From Adiantum capillus-veneris (lineage: Eukaryota; Streptophyta; Polypodiopsida; Polypodiales; Pteridaceae), in assembly GCA_014529385.2 (NCBI GenBank), contig CM043952.1:58018119-58049118 (forward strand): DNA of 31,000 nt. The letters run 5' to 3'. Below, one piece after another: positions 28,333 to 31,000 of the stretch. The notes below the pieces were generated by a model, which worked only from the letters and a program-made list of their open reading frames with translations, was not told where the DNA came from and searched no databases. The position numbers and the translations under genes are program-made. Positions within the stretch are counted from its first letter, which is position 1; every line of letters starts with the position of its first letter.

Positions 28333-31000
28333 TCATCTTAATTCATTAGAGTGTACAAACTCGTCCATGAACAATGGATTGAGATACAATTTCTGTAAGT
28401 ATGGAATCAAAATGTCTTCATGGTAAAAATCAAAGGTATACCCTTCAAAGAGGGTGGTGAGATAGTTGTTCCTGGTGGATTTAGGTCTCCATTTTCAGGA
28501 GTATCATCAATCAGTAGTGTATTATTTGCATCAAAGGGTACATCGATTTGGCTGAACGGTTTGTACAAAGGATGTAAGTTGGGTTTTTTAGGGTGGTAGT
28601 GGCCCTCGATGGTAACACATCTTCTGTGATCATACAAAAAGAAAAAATCTATCGTATCAACACTGGATACATGCAAACTATTCTAACTAGTGGCAACAAG
28701 TTTTGCCTTTGCACTGAAGACCATACGGCAACTCTGAAGCGCGGAAGAAGAAACTGAATAAATTCTTTTGTTCTTGGACGAACCACAACTCGACAAGTAC
28801 CCATCCAAAATGTTTGCAAATCCTTGTAGGTGTCTGTTATACCCAGAGGCAGGTGCATCAGCAGCAATCCATTGATGTCCAAGATAATCAACCTCTGCAA
28901 AAGTTGACAAGTACATATAAGTAGTTAGAAGCTGAACATATTTTGCCATACTTGAATAGACATTACCGGAACAACCGTATCTACAGGTAGCAAGGGTCCA
29001 TACTGGGTCTCTATAGTGTTGTTATTGTTGCTATCCTCTGCTTTTGCTTTGTCATCGTAGTCATCGTTCTCATCTTCATCAAGGGTCTCCCCCGTGGCTC
29101 TTTGTGCCTCATCAGTTTGCTTGCCTTCCATGGTTTCATCCAAGGTCTTTTCCTCACCCTCCGCTAGCCGGCTTGCCTCATCCATATCCTTTTGGGGCTC
29201 CTCCATTGGCCGGATTGCCTCATCCATAGGCCTGCTTTCCTCATCCATGCTTGCTTGCTTTTGGGGCTCCTCCTGAGACTGGCTTGCCTCATCCAGGGTT
29301 TCCTCCATGGGATTTTTTGGCTCCTCCACTGTCCTACTTGCCTCTTTCATTGTCTCCTCCATAAGCCCCTCTGCTTGTACACTAGCACCTTGCATATCCT
29401 CGTTTGGCCTTTCTGCATCCTCAACCCTTTCATCTTTGGCTGGTATGACCCCCTTGGCCTGTTGTGGTTCCACGATGTCTGATGCAGGGGCTTGTGGTGG
29501 TGGCTCGTCATGTATTGTCATATCGATTGTGCGGTCATCCAAGTAGCTATCTTCAGCTTCTCTGGGGTTAGACATAGTGAGTAGGTGTTGTATTATAGTT
29601 GCCCGATATCTTTGCAAATAATCATATGTGTAGTTCTCCACAGCACTCTGCAAAATTGAAAGACCACATAGTGAGAAGTTTTTTATAAAGAAAACCAAAA
29701 CTGACTGAATGCATTGCCAAATGGTTACCTTAGTCATGAAAGGTTGTAATGCAAAATAGCTTTGCAGGACATATTCTGCATGGAGAAGACATCTCCAGCC
29801 GCAAGAAGTTGCATCAGTTTGATTTGGTATAGACACATCTTTGATTGGGGCCTTGTATAGTTCGTACCTTCCACATAGCTTGCCATAATCAAGCAATAAT
29901 ATCTTTACACAACTGCATAAAGGAGTATCAGGATGTTAGCTTGAGGCTCTCAAATTTACATGGATATCTTTCTGATACATAACACTTACAGCCTAATTTC
30001 AGGGTGGGTTCCTTTTATTGAATTGAACACCCACACTACTGGCTGGTCAACATCAAGGCATATGAGACTCCAATGATGGTTGTTCTCATAAGGAAAGATG
30101 ATGACGGTTACTTCCAGCATAGCAGTGGAGAAACCAACTTTCAAATGGGCCACATGGAGTGTTCTTCTGTCTAATAATCACAGACATTTGTGGATCAAGA
30201 AGAAACACCTCCGTGTGGGTGTGCTGTGGATGGAAGTTGACTTTTGATCAAACTGCAAGGAGTGTACCTGATTTAGTACACCTATCATTTGAGTTTTCAA
30301 AGTTAGCAAAATATTAAAACTTACTTAAGATAAATGTAGATAATTGTATCTGTTATCTGAGCATCTGGATCCAGCAATATATATAACGTCCACTGTATCC
30401 AGAGCCAGCTTTCTGGCTCCATCTATAACTGGTATCTCTGTAAGCAAACCATCCTTCATTGAAAGTAGAGTATCTCTGTTGCTAGCATCTATGGATCGGG
30501 TCACATTGCATTCTCTTTGCCTATGGGACTCCACTGCTGCTTTCGTTTTCTCCTTAAGTTCTGCTTTCCTTATGTCTTCCGTTTGGCGAGCAACCGTCTC
30601 TGCCCTTGCCCTTGTATTAACATCATGTGTGACATCTACAACTGTGACTTGTGGCAATAGTTCAGGGGGGTATAGCAAAATTTCCCTCATTTTCTTATCC
30701 CTGCAGTCATTGGGTACTAGAAGTGTGTCATACCTCCACCTTACCCTTTTTAGTGTCTCGCTGTCTTGGTCCACGCTGTCTTGGTCCATTACAGTCACCC
30801 TGTGGGCATGGGCTGCTACAATGGTCATGTCACTGAAGTATTCAAGCAGCAAGTCCTCTGCTGCTTCCTTTAGAGCCATCAGTGCAACCACTTTCCACTT
30901 TTTTGTGCCCCAGGTCGCTTTCTCACAAATGGACCTCACCATCCTCTGGAAGGGCAGCTTTGGTATGCACAAATCAACACATTTCTGCGCCTTCCTGATT
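28333..31000 (-). CDS. CENH3-like histone fold / Ulp1-type protease / FCP1-NIF-like phosphatase chimera, 5' end outside window
   Basis: Exons (minus): 31000-30325, 30252-29990, 29912-29729, 29647-28967, and 28894 to 28333 with frameshifts near 28690 and 28465. All introns are 72-81 bp, GT-AG, with matching phases. Exon 1 opens with IRKAQKCVDLCIPKLPFQRM, matching the H3 alpha-N/alpha-1 region, then WKVVALMALKEAAED and AHAHRVTVM. The Trp before the second helix and a longer loop 1 are CENH3-like. Exons 2-3 give the Ulp1 core: NNHHWSLICLDV (His) and IPNQTDATSCGW (Gln, Cys). Exon 4 is an acidic Glu/Pro/Met repeat linker. Exon 5 gives RLIILDINGLL and VVVRPRTKEFIQFLLPRF with VAVWSS, then LLIDDTPENGDLNPPG, an FCP1-like HAD phosphatase. 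A TAA (30325-30327) sits exactly at the end of exon 1 and a TGA at 30178-30180, so the locus may be decaying, or the H3-like part may be a separate protein. Confidence 0.7.
30759..30788 (-). repeat. 15-bp in-frame duplication in the H3-like segment
   Basis: CGCTGTCTTGGTCCA occurs twice in direct succession. On the coding strand it repeats the residues DQDS plus one, at the start of the presumed third histone-fold helix. Removing one copy would align the helix with H3 without a gap. Confidence 0.95.

Noticed and set aside
29044-29546. Plus-strand Leu/Pro/Ser-rich ORFs
   Set aside because: They are the antisense shadow of the acidic repeat linker of the minus-strand chimeric gene.

Overview
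The window looks like a piece of a large, repeat-rich nuclear genome of a land plant. The evidence is GT-AG introns of about 70-1000 bp, Ty3/gypsy integrase and gag-like fragments, a CACTA (TNP2-type) transposase, a MULE-like transposase, long GA/CT and GT microsatellites, and a plant-type FCP1-like (D-x-N-G-L-L) phosphatase domain. I cannot place it more precisely. I see no bacterial operon, CRISPR array, tRNA or rRNA.

Layout. 1-2243 (-): a coiled-coil protein with a RING-like C-terminal part, split by a 1055-bp intron full of short palindromic repeats. 3012-5484 (-): a decayed MULE-like transposase. 5485-7310: a divergent spacer with G-runs, a foldback of about 440 bp, 125-bp tandem repeats and GT/CA tracts. 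7311 to about 11070 (+): a gene of at least ten exons of unknown family, with well-matched splice phases but several in-frame stops. 11300-12720 (+): a decayed ORF region followed by a purine tract and an LTR-like stretch. 13203-14090 (+): a 5'-truncated Ty3/gypsy integrase. 16161-17540 (+): remains of a CACTA transposase, running into 17545-18735 (-): a decayed gag-like ORF. 20940-22815 (-) and 25009-26301 (-): two related gypsy fragments in which integrase is followed by an aspartic-protease-like domain. 23130-23459 (+): the N-terminus of a second, divergent gag-like protein. 26655-28114 (+): an unknown multi-exon gene. 28333-31000 (-): the most interesting locus, in which histone-H3/CENH3-like, Ulp1/SENP-like protease and FCP1/NIF-like HAD-phosphatase segments lie in exons whose splice phases join into one frame.

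How they fit together. Most of the window is nested, decaying mobile DNA. The last two genes are convergent around a CT microsatellite. The MULE-like gene and the unknown ten-exon gene diverge from the foldback spacer. Whether the H3-Ulp1-FCP1 locus is a host gene or cargo of a large transposon cannot be decided from this window. All homology calls are from reading motifs by eye; no database search or alignment was run.
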